DNA of 64,000 nt from Halorhabdus utahensis DSM 12940 (lineage in GTDB: Archaea; Halobacteriota; Halobacteria; Halobacteriales; Haloarculaceae): positions 1,674,001 to 1,738,000 of the forward strand of contig NC_013158.1 in assembly GCF_000023945.1 (NCBI RefSeq), written 5' to 3'. Under the pieces are notes generated by a model. The model ran no database searches. It was given only the letters and a program-made list of their open reading frames with translations, and was not told the origin of the DNA. Position 1 is the stretch's first letter, and each line of letters starts with the position of its first letter. Shown one piece after another: positions 44,860 through 54,203 of this stretch. Position numbers and translations under genes: made by a program.

Positions 44860-46288
44860 CGTCCGTTTGCTCAGTTGCGTTCACCTTTGAACTGTCGGTC
44901 AAGCTGTCTGAACTAGATGATGTGAGTTCAGTTTGATGGTTACTGGAAAGGCGCTTTGGGACTGGAAGATCTTCAAGTACCTTGGATTGGAGTCGAAGGT
45001 AGCCATTGCGAGCATGATCACAGGTAGCTCGCAGCCATCGTTCGACTTTATCCGTATTTAGATATGACTGTAATTCTACTATATCAACGCTATCCTTCGG
45101 AATGAGATAATACACGGAATGGCGCGGAACAATGTCTCCTCGCTCATCTAACCAGAATCGGGGACTATCAGTGATATCTCGAAAGAGAATTTTCTCCTGC
45201 AGCATCTGATCCATCGGTGGGTTTTCATGCCATGCATACCACTCTCGCCTCCCCTTCTGAAAGCACGATCTTTCTTCTAGTCTTGACCGGTGCACGTCAT
45301 TGAGCCATTCGCCAAATGTATCAAGATCCGATTCATCGATGAGGTTACCTGAGTCATCATACGGACAAAGGAATTCTGCAGTTGGATCAACGCTTCTGGA
45401 AATCGACTGTTGCTCGAGTTCTTTTCCCGAAATAGTCGGTACACTCCACTGGTCAAACTCAGAAGGTGCTTCCCCCTGTGAAAATACAAATACAGAATCT
45501 GCTCCTGTCGCCATTCCGGGGCTAATTCGCTCCGTAATATCGCCCAATGAAACACCAGTCAAATCAAGGTCTGGATCAATATCTCGAACCAGCTGTGACC
45601 ACCGGGACCCATCAAATGGAAGGGAAACCTCACGTGTATTTCCCTGTCGAGGTACTACTTTCGTCCCATTGGAAGGCGTGTTACTAACAATGGATATTGT
45701 TGGGTATGTCGTGTGGCTCGGAAACGAGTCCTCACTCACGTGCTCTAATCGCTGTAAATGATATGAAGAAAATTGCTGCCGCAGAACGTTAGCTGTCTCC
45801 GTGTATTCGAATTTTTCTGGGGTGATAAATGCCAGCCTCCCTCCGTCATTGAGCAAATTGAGAGCTCGCTCGAAAAACAAAATATATAGATCAAACCGGC
45901 CTGCCGCAGTTTTGAAACAGTTGCGGTAGTTATCTTTCTTTGATTCGTCGATTTCTGTGATGGGAACATAAGGCGGATTTCCGATAATATAATCGAATTC
46001 CCCAATATCGCGCTCACTATCCAAGAAATCAAATACTTCAAATTGAACAGGTGCATTCTCAAACTGACTACGAGCCTTCTCAAGTCGGCCTTTGTGGGTA
46101 TCACAAGCAATCCCCTCTGGAATAGGATGCCCGTGGTCAAGACAGTAATCGCGGACCGCTTCAATAAATGGCCCTTCTCCTACGCCAGGGAAAAGAATTC
46201 TATCTCCTTTGGTAGGGGGGGACGTATCGAAAAGAAGTTCTACCATTCGCTCAGCAATCTGATCTGGCGTTTTAACGAACCCCTTCAT
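44852..46288 (-). CDS. TaqI-like adenine-specific DNA methyltransferase
   Basis: 478 residues from the ATG at 46288; a GTG eight codons upstream is less likely because a TATATA element at 46322-46328 sits 34-40 bases before the ATG. Motif X TPDQIAERMVELLF lies near residue 7, motif I RILFPGVGEGPF near 30 is unusual (GxG where most have GxGxF), and the catalytic NPPYVP (about residue 100) marks N6-adenine methylation. The C-terminal half (220-460) is the target-recognition domain, ending in YLRLQSKVLEDLPVPKR, which is typical of gamma-class enzymes such as M.TaqI. The gene is coupled to the AlbA_2 protein. No obvious restriction endonuclease is next to it. Confidence 0.85.
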   Translation of the reverse strand: MKGFVKTPDQIAERMVELLFDTSPPTKGDRILFPGVGEGPFIEAVRDYCLDHGHPIPEGIACDTHKGRLEKARSQFENAPVQFEVFDFLDSERDIGEFDYIIGNPPYVPITEIDESKKDNYRNCFKTAAGRFDLYILFFERALNLLNDGGRLAFITPEKFEYTETANVLRQQFSSYHLQRLEHVSEDSFPSHTTYPTISIVSNTPSNGTKVVPRQGNTREVSLPFDGSRWSQLVRDIDPDLDLTGVSLGDITERISPGMATGADSVFVFSQGEAPSEFDQWSVPTISGKELEQQSISRSVDPTAEFLCPYDDSGNLIDESDLDTFGEWLNDVHRSRLEERSCFQKGRREWYAWHENPPMDQMLQEKILFRDITDSPRFWLDERGDIVPRHSVYYLIPKDSVDIVELQSYLNTDKVERWLRATCDHARNGYLRLQSKVLEDLPVPKRLSSNHQTELTSSSSDSLTDSSKVNATEQTDDD

Positions 46289-46321
46289 TTGTTCTTCAAT
46301 TTGATGGCACACACTTAAAGG

Positions 46322-46328
46322 TATATAT
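46322..46328 (-). promoter_or_regulatory. TATA element for the TaqI-like methyltransferase
   Basis: Minus-strand GGATATATACC lies about 34-40 bases before the ATG at 46288. It supports the shorter start and a transcript with a leader of about 10 bases. Confidence 0.5.
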
Positions 46329-46529
46329 CCCTCGAGACAATATTGGAACCCCTTTTGATAGGAATTTTAGTTTTGTGTAATAATTTTAATGACCGCATGA
46401 TGGATTTGATTAATATTTGAAACAAGCCAGCGACCCTTGTCTTTTTGATGGAGCCCCAATCAATCTTTTTCAAGAGGGAATTTGACTTGACCCCCATTAT
46501 TTTCACAAAGTAGTTCAGACCCTCATTCG

Positions 46530-46751
46530 ATGAGTGCGTTCGATGTAGGTGACCATGTCCGTCTCGATATACCGGATCAAAATGATCCTGACTTTGAACG
46601 CTTACACGGCCAAACCGGGGAAATTACTGAGATATTAAAAGACGACGCTGGTAAGACAACTGGCGACGGGCGTGACTCGACACTTTACCGAGTTCAATTG
46701 GACAATGGAAGAATAGTTGACGTTCGGTGGCGTGATATCAGAAGACCCTGA
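46530..46751 (+). CDS. Small SH3/KOW-like protein
   Basis: 73 residues. The sequence FDVGDHVRLDIPDQNDPDFE, HGQTGEITEILKDD, then LYRVQLDNGRIVDVRWRDIR is a compact beta barrel of the SH3/KOW type, common as small haloarchaeal proteins. An ATG at 46530 follows an AT-rich region with TTATTTT about 30 bases upstream, a possible TATA box. It could bind nucleic acid or protein. It is not coupled to neighbours. Confidence 0.65.
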   Translation: MSAFDVGDHVRLDIPDQNDPDFERLHGQTGEITEILKDDAGKTTGDGRDSTLYRVQLDNGRIVDVRWRDIRRP

Positions 46752-46954
46752 TAGGTAGAGATTTTCGCAATCAGCTTTGGGAGTGATCAACGCTGCAGAC
46801 CTTTCCATAGATTTACTATATCGGAGAGGTGGAGAGTACCAGCGTGATCAACGTGTCCCTACCACTCGACGCTTGAAGACGGCGGATCCGATAGAACAAC
46901 AATATATCCGAAAGTGAGCTAATGTATCTGTGATTTTTCGCCATATTCCATGGT

Positions 46955-49801
46955 TCAATACTCTTCATTAGACGAAACCAGGCCCGAGAGTTCCCCCATC
47001 GGTCGGGGGTCAATCTCCAGCCGATCGCCTTCAGCAGTATAGAAAATCGCCGGCGACACTTCTCTATCAGGATACATATGTCGTACAACGTGATAGTAGA
47101 CGCTGAGTTGCTTCCGATATTCGTCTACGGCATCCCGTGTGAGATCGGTCTTGTAGTCGACGATCTCGACACGATCCTCAGTCACGTGCAGCAAGTCGAT
47201 CACGCCAGAGATCGTCACCTGTTGTTCTCCAACCGCTACCGGCAGGTACGCGTCCTCTTCGACGAGGAGCGTTCCGTCCAGTCCGTCAATGAAGTCTCGC
47301 ACCCGCCGTTCATCATCACTCGCAGGCTCGACAGCCTCGCCGGCAGCGTACCGCTCGGCGAACTCGTGAACTCGATTCCCGAACTCGATCCCACGGCCCT
47401 CCTCACGATCCTCGAACACGCGATCGTCCATCAAGGCGTGGGGCGACTGGCCAGCCGGCACGTCGGGCTCCGGGATCGACACCTGCAATCGCGTCTGTTC
47501 GGTACGGTCGATCCCGGACTCCTTGAGTTCCGGCTCGACGGACTCTGGCTCCAGCGGCAGGTTCTCGAACAGCGGACTCGGCTCCACGCCCGCCGAGAAC
47601 AGCAGGTGATCCTGTGCTCGCGTCATCGCGACGTAGAGCAGACGGCGTTCCTCGTCGTAGTCACGACCTAGACACGCCGACAGCACTCGATACCGCCAGT
47701 TGTCGTAGAGGTGGGGCCGACCGTGTGCCGTTGAAGACAGTTTCGTCTGGCGCAGGCCGATCGGATCCTCGAAACGAATCCGATCGTCGCCGCCGCCCGA
47801 TGGCGGGAAGCTGTACCGATTGATATTCGCGACGATCACGATCGGATGTTCGAGTCCCTTGGCCGCGTGGATCGTCTGAACGGTGATGGAGTCCCCGCCT
47901 GGGTTGTCGTCGATCTCGTGGGTGGCCTCGGCGTCCAGACTCCGCTCGATGAAACGGATCATCCCGCCGAGATTGCGTGTCGTCCCGTCCGAGACGTCCT
48001 GCAGGAGGGCGACGAGCGAACTCGCGGAGGCGTCCGCAAAGCCGTACCGCTCGAAGATCTGCCGGACGATCGCACCGATCGACTCCATCGCCGCGAGTCC
48101 CTCCTGAAACGAGACCATCGCGTCGGGATACGCTCGCTCGTCGAGAATCTGCTCGACCTCTGCGAGCGTGTAGCCCGCCCGTTCGAGGACGACCGCCCAG
48201 CCACGTCGCGAGTCCTCGTCGGCGAGAATCCGGAGCCACGCGAGCAGCAGGATCGCCTGATCGGTCTCGAAGAGCTTCACGCCGCCCTCGTAGGCGACCG
48301 GGACGCCGAACTCGTCGGCCGTGGTCTGTAACTCCCGCCCGAAGCGTCGCGTTCGGGTGAGGACCGCGATGTCGTCGTAGCTCGGCGTACGAAGGTCGCC
48401 GTTCTCGTCGTCGACGGCGTAGTCGTCGTTGCCGACGATCGTCTCGATCCGGTCGAGGATCGCCTCGCGTTCGCTCGCGCTCGTGAACGCCGCGATCGTC
48501 GAGTGCCCGCGCGCACTGTCGGCCTCGAGCCCGTCGATGTCGTCGACGGTTCGCTCGATCGACTCGCTCCCTGTCGCGGGCACCGTCAGCGCGTGCCGTG
48601 AGAGGTCCAGGATCAACTGCGTCGAGCGGTAGTTCCGCCGGAGGGGGATCGTGGTCACCTCCTCGACGGGAAAACCGACGCGTTCGTACTCGCCGTTGAG
48701 TTCGCGTTTGTACGTCCGGAGTCGTCGTTCGAAGGATCGAATGTTCTCGACGGCGGCGTACTGAAAGCCGTAGATCGACTGTTTCCAGTCGCCGACGACA
48801 CAGAGGTTGTCGGTCCCGGCGAGCAAGAGTGCGAGCTTGAACTGGATCTCGCTGGTATCCTGGAACTCGTCGACCATCACCTGCTCGAAGGCGATCGACT
48901 CCCGGAGCGCGTGATCCTCACAGAGGAGGACGAAAGCGAACAGCTGGAGGAAGCTGAAGTTGAGGTAGTTTCGCCGGAGCGCGAACTGGATGTACTCGAC
49001 GTACACGTCGTGGACGAAGTCCTTCAGCGCCTCGCGGTCCTCCACGAACGCTTCTTCGGCCCACTTCGCGTCGATCGAGGGATAGCCGTCTCGCAGCTCG
49101 CCCTCGCCGGGGGCGTCCGGCAGGAAGCAGCGATCGCGCTCGAAGCCGCTCAGGGAGTCCCGTAGATCAGACTGCGTGGCGCCGTTGGCCCCCTCGTTCG
49201 GTGCGTTCGCTTCGGCGAACAACTCCTCGAAGGCCTCAAAATCCCCGTCCAGAGCGGCCTCGCCGTCACGATACCACCCGTCCACGGTGGGAAAGACGCC
49301 CTTCGCGGCGAGTTCTCTGATCAACTCGAGTACCGATGTCGGGTCGTTGAGCACGCGGAACACGGCCTCGTGTTCGGGATGGGCGTCGACGAACTGCGAG
49401 AGGAAGGTCCGGAAGCGATCGGCCTCGATGACCTCGTTTTCGAGCAGCTTCGTCGAGCCGGTAATCTGGTCGTCGATCCCGAGGTACGACGGCGCGTCTG
49501 CCCCGTATTCGAGGAGCAGGTCGTGACAGAAGCTGTGAAACGTGCTGATCGGCGCGTCCCGGAGCGCGGACATCGAGTAGTCACACCGCGCGACGACGCG
49601 CTCTTTCATCTCGGTGGCGGCGTTGTTTGTGAAGGTGACCAGCAGCACGTCGTCGGGCTCGTAACCCTCACTCAGTAGGTTCGCATACCGGCGCGTGATG
49701 GCGAACGTCTTGCCCGTCCCCGCCCCGGCGTCGACGACGTGAATCCCCTCGGTCGCCTCGATCAGCTCGCGCTGCCGGGCATTCGGCGTCGGCTCAGTCA
49801 T
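46955..49801 (-). CDS. AddA-like UvrD helicase with C-terminal nuclease
   Basis: 948 residues. The superfamily 1 helicase motifs are Walker A AGAGTGKTFA (Lys31), DEFQDTSEIQFKL, and NYRSTQLILDLSR, then TIHAAKGLEHPIVIVAN. The C-terminal domain (about 750-940) has the RecB/AddA nuclease core GVIDLLHVTEDRVEIVDYK, with catalytic Asp and the Asp-Tyr-Lys triad, after a HEFAERYAAG helix. This pairs with the AddB-like protein in an overlapping 8-nt arrangement. AddAB resects DNA ends for recombination repair and can degrade foreign DNA. It is shorter than bacterial AddA (about 1,200 residues). GC content is high, as for core genes. The gene is part of a two-gene minus-strand operon. Confidence 0.85.
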   Translation of the reverse strand: MTEPTPNARQRELIEATEGIHVVDAGAGTGKTFAITRRYANLLSEGYEPDDVLLVTFTNNAATEMKERVVARCDYSMSALRDAPISTFHSFCHDLLLEYGADAPSYLGIDDQITGSTKLLENEVIEADRFRTFLSQFVDAHPEHEAVFRVLNDPTSVLELIRELAAKGVFPTVDGWYRDGEAALDGDFEAFEELFAEANAPNEGANGATQSDLRDSLSGFERDRCFLPDAPGEGELRDGYPSIDAKWAEEAFVEDREALKDFVHDVYVEYIQFALRRNYLNFSFLQLFAFVLLCEDHALRESIAFEQVMVDEFQDTSEIQFKLALLLAGTDNLCVVGDWKQSIYGFQYAAVENIRSFERRLRTYKRELNGEYERVGFPVEEVTTIPLRRNYRSTQLILDLSRHALTVPATGSESIERTVDDIDGLEADSARGHSTIAAFTSASEREAILDRIETIVGNDDYAVDDENGDLRTPSYDDIAVLTRTRRFGRELQTTADEFGVPVAYEGGVKLFETDQAILLLAWLRILADEDSRRGWAVVLERAGYTLAEVEQILDERAYPDAMVSFQEGLAAMESIGAIVRQIFERYGFADASASSLVALLQDVSDGTTRNLGGMIRFIERSLDAEATHEIDDNPGGDSITVQTIHAAKGLEHPIVIVANINRYSFPPSGGGDDRIRFEDPIGLRQTKLSSTAHGRPHLYDNWRYRVLSACLGRDYDEERRLLYVAMTRAQDHLLFSAGVEPSPLFENLPLEPESVEPELKESGIDRTEQTRLQVSIPEPDVPAGQSPHALMDDRVFEDREEGRGIEFGNRVHEFAERYAAGEAVEPASDDERRVRDFIDGLDGTLLVEEDAYLPVAVGEQQVTISGVIDLLHVTEDRVEIVDYKTDLTRDAVDEYRKQLSVYYHVVRHMYPDREVSPAIFYTAEGDRLEIDPRPMGELSGLVSSNEEY

Positions 49802-52376
49802 CGCGACCCTCCTCGGTCAGTAGGAGGTCGCGATGTGTCACGCGATCCAGATTGGGGTCGCCGACTGGGAACGACGACTTGCGGTAGTCGTTGATAAGGG
49901 CGATCTGTTCGTCGAGGAACGGCTCGAATGCCTCGACGTCGTCCCGGAAATAGTTCTCGCCACGCAGGTCGAGCAGCGTTTTGAGTGCGCTCTCGATCCC
50001 CGACGTGACGTACTTGTACTCGCCGACGCGGTCGCGAGCATACCTGACGAACGCGTCCGCAAACTCTGTATCGAGGAGTGCGTCCTTCTCGTCGATGTCG
50101 GGAAACGCGTGCCCGTCGAGGAACTGGGCATACGCATCATATCCCAACTTTTCGAGAGTCTTCCGTCGGTTATTGCTTTCCGCAACGCCCACACAGAGTG
50201 CGTCGAAGGCCGTCTGCGTGCCCGCCCACTCGTCGAACGTCTCAGGATAGTACGTCACGCGGACGAGCGCGTCCTCGATGTCTGCGGTCCCGGTAATGGC
50301 GTCGTCGACCAGATCCAGGAAGTGATAGAACACGAAATCGATTGGCTCGTCGCGACGAACCCGACGGTGATGGGCGAGATAGAGGAGCGCCTGGAAGTCC
50401 GGCTTGTCGTGAATCTCCTCGATCGACGAGCGATCCACGACCTGTGACGCGGATTTCGCCGACCCGCTTTTGTAATCGAGAAGTTGCGTCGGGGAGTGAA
50501 TGAGATCGACCTTGCCTTTCCCGCCGAGTTCCGGATTTTCGAACCACTGCTCGGTGATCGGTGAATCGATCGGGTGATCGAAATAGTCGGCGACGAGATT
50601 CCCAAAGGGCAACACCTCGTACTCGCTGTAGTCACGCTCGACTGGCGGGTTCTCGTCGATGAATCGTCCGATTAGTTCGAGCCCCACGTCGAATTCCGTT
50701 TCGAGGACGTCACGATCAACCTGATCGACGAACGGCCGGAGTTCGTCGAGAAAGAGATCGACGAGCTCCGCTCGATCCGCGTCGGCAATCACGTCGGGAT
50801 GATTGACGTAGAACTCGGCGAAGTCGTGATAGCAATTGCCCTTCCGGAAGTAGTCCCGATCGGGTTGCTCGACGAGCTGGTCGAAGAAGTAATCGCGCGG
50901 GCAGTTGACGAACGTGGACAGACTCGACTGGCTGATCGTCTCGATCGGCTCGGGCGCTGCGCTGACCGGGTCGTGCTCGAAACCGGTCGAGCCATCTCCT
51001 CGCCGATACGTGTGCGGGATCGTCCCGAAATCGTCGAACGTCTCGATGTCGTCGTCCAGAAGGTCGTGGAAGTACAGACACGGCCGGACTGGTTCGCCGG
51101 CGCTGGTCTCCTGAACGAGATAATACTGTTCGCGACCGTTCTGGAGGAGGAGCTGGAACTGTCGGAGGTGCTCACGGTCTTTCCGTTCGGTGTCGATCCA
51201 CGGCCGATCGATGACCTGGTGGGTCCAGTCTGCATCCAGTCCGAGATAGAAGACGGCGGGCCGGTCGACGTAGGTCGAGGTGTTCGCGTCGGCGAGCAGG
51301 ACGCCGCTGTCCTCGCGATCGATCGGCACGTCGAATGCACTGAGGTAGAATTCGAGGTCGTCGAGTCGGCCGTCCGTGACCGGTTCGTCCACCAATCCAA
51401 GCACACCGAGTTCGTCGCGAACGGCGTCCAGCGTCTGATTCGACAACTCCTCGAACTCCCGAATCGCTTCGCCGAACGTCCACTCGGGGACGTTCGCACA
51501 GAACGCCTGTATCGGTTCGGCCGCCGGACTGCCGAGTTCAGCCAGGAGTTTGTCCTCGTCGTCGACGGGGAAATCGATTCCGAGCCCGCGAGCGATCGGT
51601 CGCACGTCCCCGACGCGGGCTCTCGAATCGGCGTGCGCTAACCTGAGCAGTTCGAGGAACGTTCGCAGTCCCTCGTTGTCGGCGAACCCGGGGCCACCGT
51701 AGAAGGGAATGTCCCGCGCTTCGAGGGCCGATTCGATCAGCGCGGGGAAGGGCCCGCCGCGGTCCATGACGATCGCCACGTCGTCGGCGTTGTCGCTCGT
51801 CACGTTGTCCACGATCGCCTCGACGATCGCCGTCCGGGACGCGAAGCTGTGGAACGCCGGCAGGTCGAAGGCCTCGCTCGTGAGCGGGTCGATCGTGTCG
51901 TACTCGGCGGGCAGGATCGACCGGTCCAGCGCGCTGAACTGGGATTCGCCGATGACGGCGACGTCGCGGTCCTCGTCGATCCGGTAGGTGTCGAGATCGC
52001 GGTGTGCACTCGCGACGGACGCGATGACCTCGAGTACCTCCCGCGTCGCCGTTGTGTCGTAGCGATCGTATTCGAGGATAGCTTGGCGATCACCTGTCTC
52101 CTCCCAACAACCGAGGATCAACTCGACCAGATGGGCGGCCTGCTTCCAGGGCAGTGCCGTCTTGTCTATCACTTCGACAAAGAGCTGTCGTTGGTCCTGC
52201 GGTCGGAACTCGTCGGCCGCGAGCATCTGTGGTGTGGCCGCGAACCGGCCAAGTCGTGGGTGGTCCAGCCGTCGATTGAGCGCAAGACTGAGCGGCGCGT
52301 CGACCGTCAACACGAGATCGTAGCCCGCTACCGCCTCGAAGAGATCGTCGATAGAACGAGCCCGTTGAACTGGCAT
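49794..52376 (-). CDS. AddB-like nuclease subunit lacking the C-terminal iron-sulfur cysteines
   Basis: 860 residues. The nuclease domain is about 550-700: STFVNCPRDYFFDQLVEQPD opens it, then KVDLIHSPTQLLDYKSG with Asp and Asp-Tyr-Lys, then PDFQALLYLAHHR, as in AddB/RexB. The N-terminal helicase-like part has no P-loop (YDLVLTVDAPLSLALNRRL in its place). The bacterial AddB C terminus carries three further Cys for a 4Fe-4S cluster. Here the matching segment GDPNLDRVTHRDLLL has none, so the cluster is probably absent. It is the first gene of the addB-addA operon and is divergent from the YdjM-like gene by 40 bases. Confidence 0.8.
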   Translation of the reverse strand: MPVQRARSIDDLFEAVAGYDLVLTVDAPLSLALNRRLDHPRLGRFAATPQMLAADEFRPQDQRQLFVEVIDKTALPWKQAAHLVELILGCWEETGDRQAILEYDRYDTTATREVLEVIASVASAHRDLDTYRIDEDRDVAVIGESQFSALDRSILPAEYDTIDPLTSEAFDLPAFHSFASRTAIVEAIVDNVTSDNADDVAIVMDRGGPFPALIESALEARDIPFYGGPGFADNEGLRTFLELLRLAHADSRARVGDVRPIARGLGIDFPVDDEDKLLAELGSPAAEPIQAFCANVPEWTFGEAIREFEELSNQTLDAVRDELGVLGLVDEPVTDGRLDDLEFYLSAFDVPIDREDSGVLLADANTSTYVDRPAVFYLGLDADWTHQVIDRPWIDTERKDREHLRQFQLLLQNGREQYYLVQETSAGEPVRPCLYFHDLLDDDIETFDDFGTIPHTYRRGDGSTGFEHDPVSAAPEPIETISQSSLSTFVNCPRDYFFDQLVEQPDRDYFRKGNCYHDFAEFYVNHPDVIADADRAELVDLFLDELRPFVDQVDRDVLETEFDVGLELIGRFIDENPPVERDYSEYEVLPFGNLVADYFDHPIDSPITEQWFENPELGGKGKVDLIHSPTQLLDYKSGSAKSASQVVDRSSIEEIHDKPDFQALLYLAHHRRVRRDEPIDFVFYHFLDLVDDAITGTADIEDALVRVTYYPETFDEWAGTQTAFDALCVGVAESNNRRKTLEKLGYDAYAQFLDGHAFPDIDEKDALLDTEFADAFVRYARDRVGEYKYVTSGIESALKTLLDLRGENYFRDDVEAFEPFLDEQIALINDYRKSSFPVGDPNLDRVTHRDLLLTEEGRDD

Positions 52377-52416
52377 ACTCTGAGTCCTGCCTGACGTAAC
52401 AAAAAAGGGGTGTCCC

Positions 52417-52929
52417 GTGCCACTACCACACGTGCATCGAGAGGGCCATGTCGGGGCTGCCTTGCTCGCCTACGCGCCGGTCGGGTTCATCGTCTTCGTC
52501 GTGGGCTTCGAGGGGGCCGCAATGGCCGGAGCAGTCGGGGCCGGTCTCCTCGCCATGGTTCCGGATTACGACCAGCACGTCCCCGGTATTACCCATCGGG
52601 GGCTCACCCACACAGTCTGGTTCGCAGCCCTTGTCGGGCTCGGGCTTGGTCTCGCTGGCGTCGCAATCGGATCAAACGACGGTACCCTCACAGCCATTGG
52701 GCTCGGCGTGTTCGGATTACTGGTCGGGACGGTCACGATCCTCTCACACATCGCCGCAGACGCTCTCACGCCGATGGGTGTCGAACCATACGCCCCGGTC
52801 CGTGACGACCACTACTCCTACGATGTCGCCCGAGCGGCGAACCCGATCGCGAATTATGGATTACTGGCTTTGGGTATCGCTGCATCAGGAGTCGCATTAG
52901 TGGTAGGGAACGCCCTTACGAATATGTGA
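52417..52929 (+). CDS. DUF457/YdjM-type membrane protein
   Basis: 170 residues from GTG 52417. Four hydrophobic segments carry two histidine/aspartate clusters: VPDYDQHVPGITHRGLTHT near 48-66 and ILSHIAADALTPMGV near 108. These are the conserved polar motifs of the DUF457 inner-membrane, metal-dependent hydrolase family (YdjM). Homologues are linked to DNA damage responses in bacteria. It is divergent from the addB-addA operon, which may fit that link. Substrate unknown. Confidence 0.8.
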   Translation: MPLPHVHREGHVGAALLAYAPVGFIVFVVGFEGAAMAGAVGAGLLAMVPDYDQHVPGITHRGLTHTVWFAALVGLGLGLAGVAIGSNDGTLTAIGLGVFGLLVGTVTILSHIAADALTPMGVEPYAPVRDDHYSYDVARAANPIANYGLLALGIAASGVALVVGNALTNM

Positions 52930-52986
52930 GAGTCTGGTTCTGATCCAATTGGATCATAAGGTCTCCGAAGCAAGGATTAGTTTCAG

Positions 52987-53349
52987 CTACTCGGGCCGAG
53001 AGTCCGTTACACCCGGATCTTGCCAGTCTTCAGCGTCGTGTTCATCCCATGGGAGGAGATAGACCCCTTTCTCTGCTCGGTCTTGGCAGTCCAGATCATC
53101 CATCAGATTGTTCCAGCGGGCTTCTATCGTGTCGCCAGCTTGATCTTCGAGAGTCTCGTCAAGCCTGTCGATCAGCAGCTCCTTGTGGCGGGCCCAGCGC
53201 TCACCCCCATGTTCACCGAAGACGTCTTCGTACCCTTCGCCCCGAAGAAGACGAACCAGCGTCGTCAGCCGTAACGCACGGTCGTCACAAATATCGAACT
53301 TCTCCTTGAGTGTATCGCACATTCGGCCGGCGCAGTCTGATGCGCCCAT
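52987..53349 (-). CDS. Hypothetical protein
   Basis: 120 residues from the ATG at 53349. Mostly helical and acidic, with a helical core LTTLVRLLRGEGYEDVFG and a distinctive C-terminal part EKGVYLLPWDEHDAEDW. On the minus strand an AATATATAC element lies about 25-32 bases before the ATG, consistent with a leaderless transcript, which supports the start. The family is unknown. No coupled neighbour. Confidence 0.5.
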   Translation of the reverse strand: MGASDCAGRMCDTLKEKFDICDDRALRLTTLVRLLRGEGYEDVFGEHGGERWARHKELLIDRLDETLEDQAGDTIEARWNNLMDDLDCQDRAEKGVYLLPWDEHDAEDWQDPGVTDSRPE

Positions 53350-53370
53350 ATCAGGATCGTCTCAATTTGG

Positions 53371-53379
53371 CCGTATATA
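53371..53379 (-). promoter_or_regulatory. TATA element for the 53349 gene
   Basis: Minus-strand AATATATAC sits about 25 bases before the ATG, the usual archaeal spacing for a leaderless mRNA. Confidence 0.45.
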
Positions 53380-53431
53380 TTCTCCCCCCAGATTCTTCTC
53401 CTACGCGAAACAGCGCCACAGACAGGTCTCC

Positions 53432-54067
53432 CTACGTTTCATCGTCGATATCTCGTTGCCGTTGGCGGTCTTCATCAGTGAAGCCGTTACTCTCGCCGGT
53501 CTGCCGTGCTCGACTGATACTCTCGGAAGCAGACTCGTAGGCTTCCTTCGCCCCTTCGCCACTATGTGACATGCTGAGAGAGCTATCAGCATCCATTCCG
53601 ACTTTCTCAGCTGTTAGTGCCGCGTCCTGATTCGCACCGATGAACAAGAATTCCCAGCCCTCCTCTTGGCGGGTCTCGACTCGGTCCCGAACCGCGTCTT
53701 GTGGTGTCTCGGAAGCGTTTTCCTTGCCGTCCGTGAGTGTGACCACGATAACGTTGTCCGGTTGGTTCGCCGGGGCCATCGCTTCGATACGATCGGCAGT
53801 CTCATCGATCGCACGAGTGATGGCATCGTGGAGCGCAGTTCGACCGCCAGGTATGTAATTCTCCTCTGTCAGTTTATCCGCCTCATCAATCGCCCGATCA
53901 TGGTAGACCAGTTCGACGGTGTCGTTGAAATCGTATAGCGTGACAGTTGCTTCGCCGTCTTCGTCTCGCTGGTCTTTGAGAAATCTGTTGAAGCCGCCTC
54001 TTGTATCGTCTGCTATCTTTTCCATGGAGCCAGACGAGTCCAAGACGAACGTGATGTGAGTCAGCAT
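53432..54067 (-). CDS. VWA-domain protein
   Basis: 211 residues. It starts almost directly with the MIDAS metal motif: THITFVLDSSGSMEKIADD (Asp10, Ser12, Ser14). The other MIDAS parts follow: GGRTALHDAITRAIDETADR with its Thr and NVIVVTLTDGKENASE with its Asp. The last 60 residues are charged and helical. VWA proteins mediate protein-protein interactions through a bound divalent cation. No AAA+ partner of the MoxR type is adjacent. The role is unknown; it may be a component of a larger system. Confidence 0.8.
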   Translation of the reverse strand: MLTHITFVLDSSGSMEKIADDTRGGFNRFLKDQRDEDGEATVTLYDFNDTVELVYHDRAIDEADKLTEENYIPGGRTALHDAITRAIDETADRIEAMAPANQPDNVIVVTLTDGKENASETPQDAVRDRVETRQEEGWEFLFIGANQDAALTAEKVGMDADSSLSMSHSGEGAKEAYESASESISRARQTGESNGFTDEDRQRQRDIDDET

Positions 54068-54203
54068 ACAAATGATTGTAGATTGTTAGATGGGATAGTC
54101 GTTTGGGTAAAATATGAAAACGAGTCGTGAGTAAGCCGATTCAGGAAGTTCTACTGGGACAAATGCAACCCCATTGCTACTACTCAGACGAGAGATGATC
54201 AAC

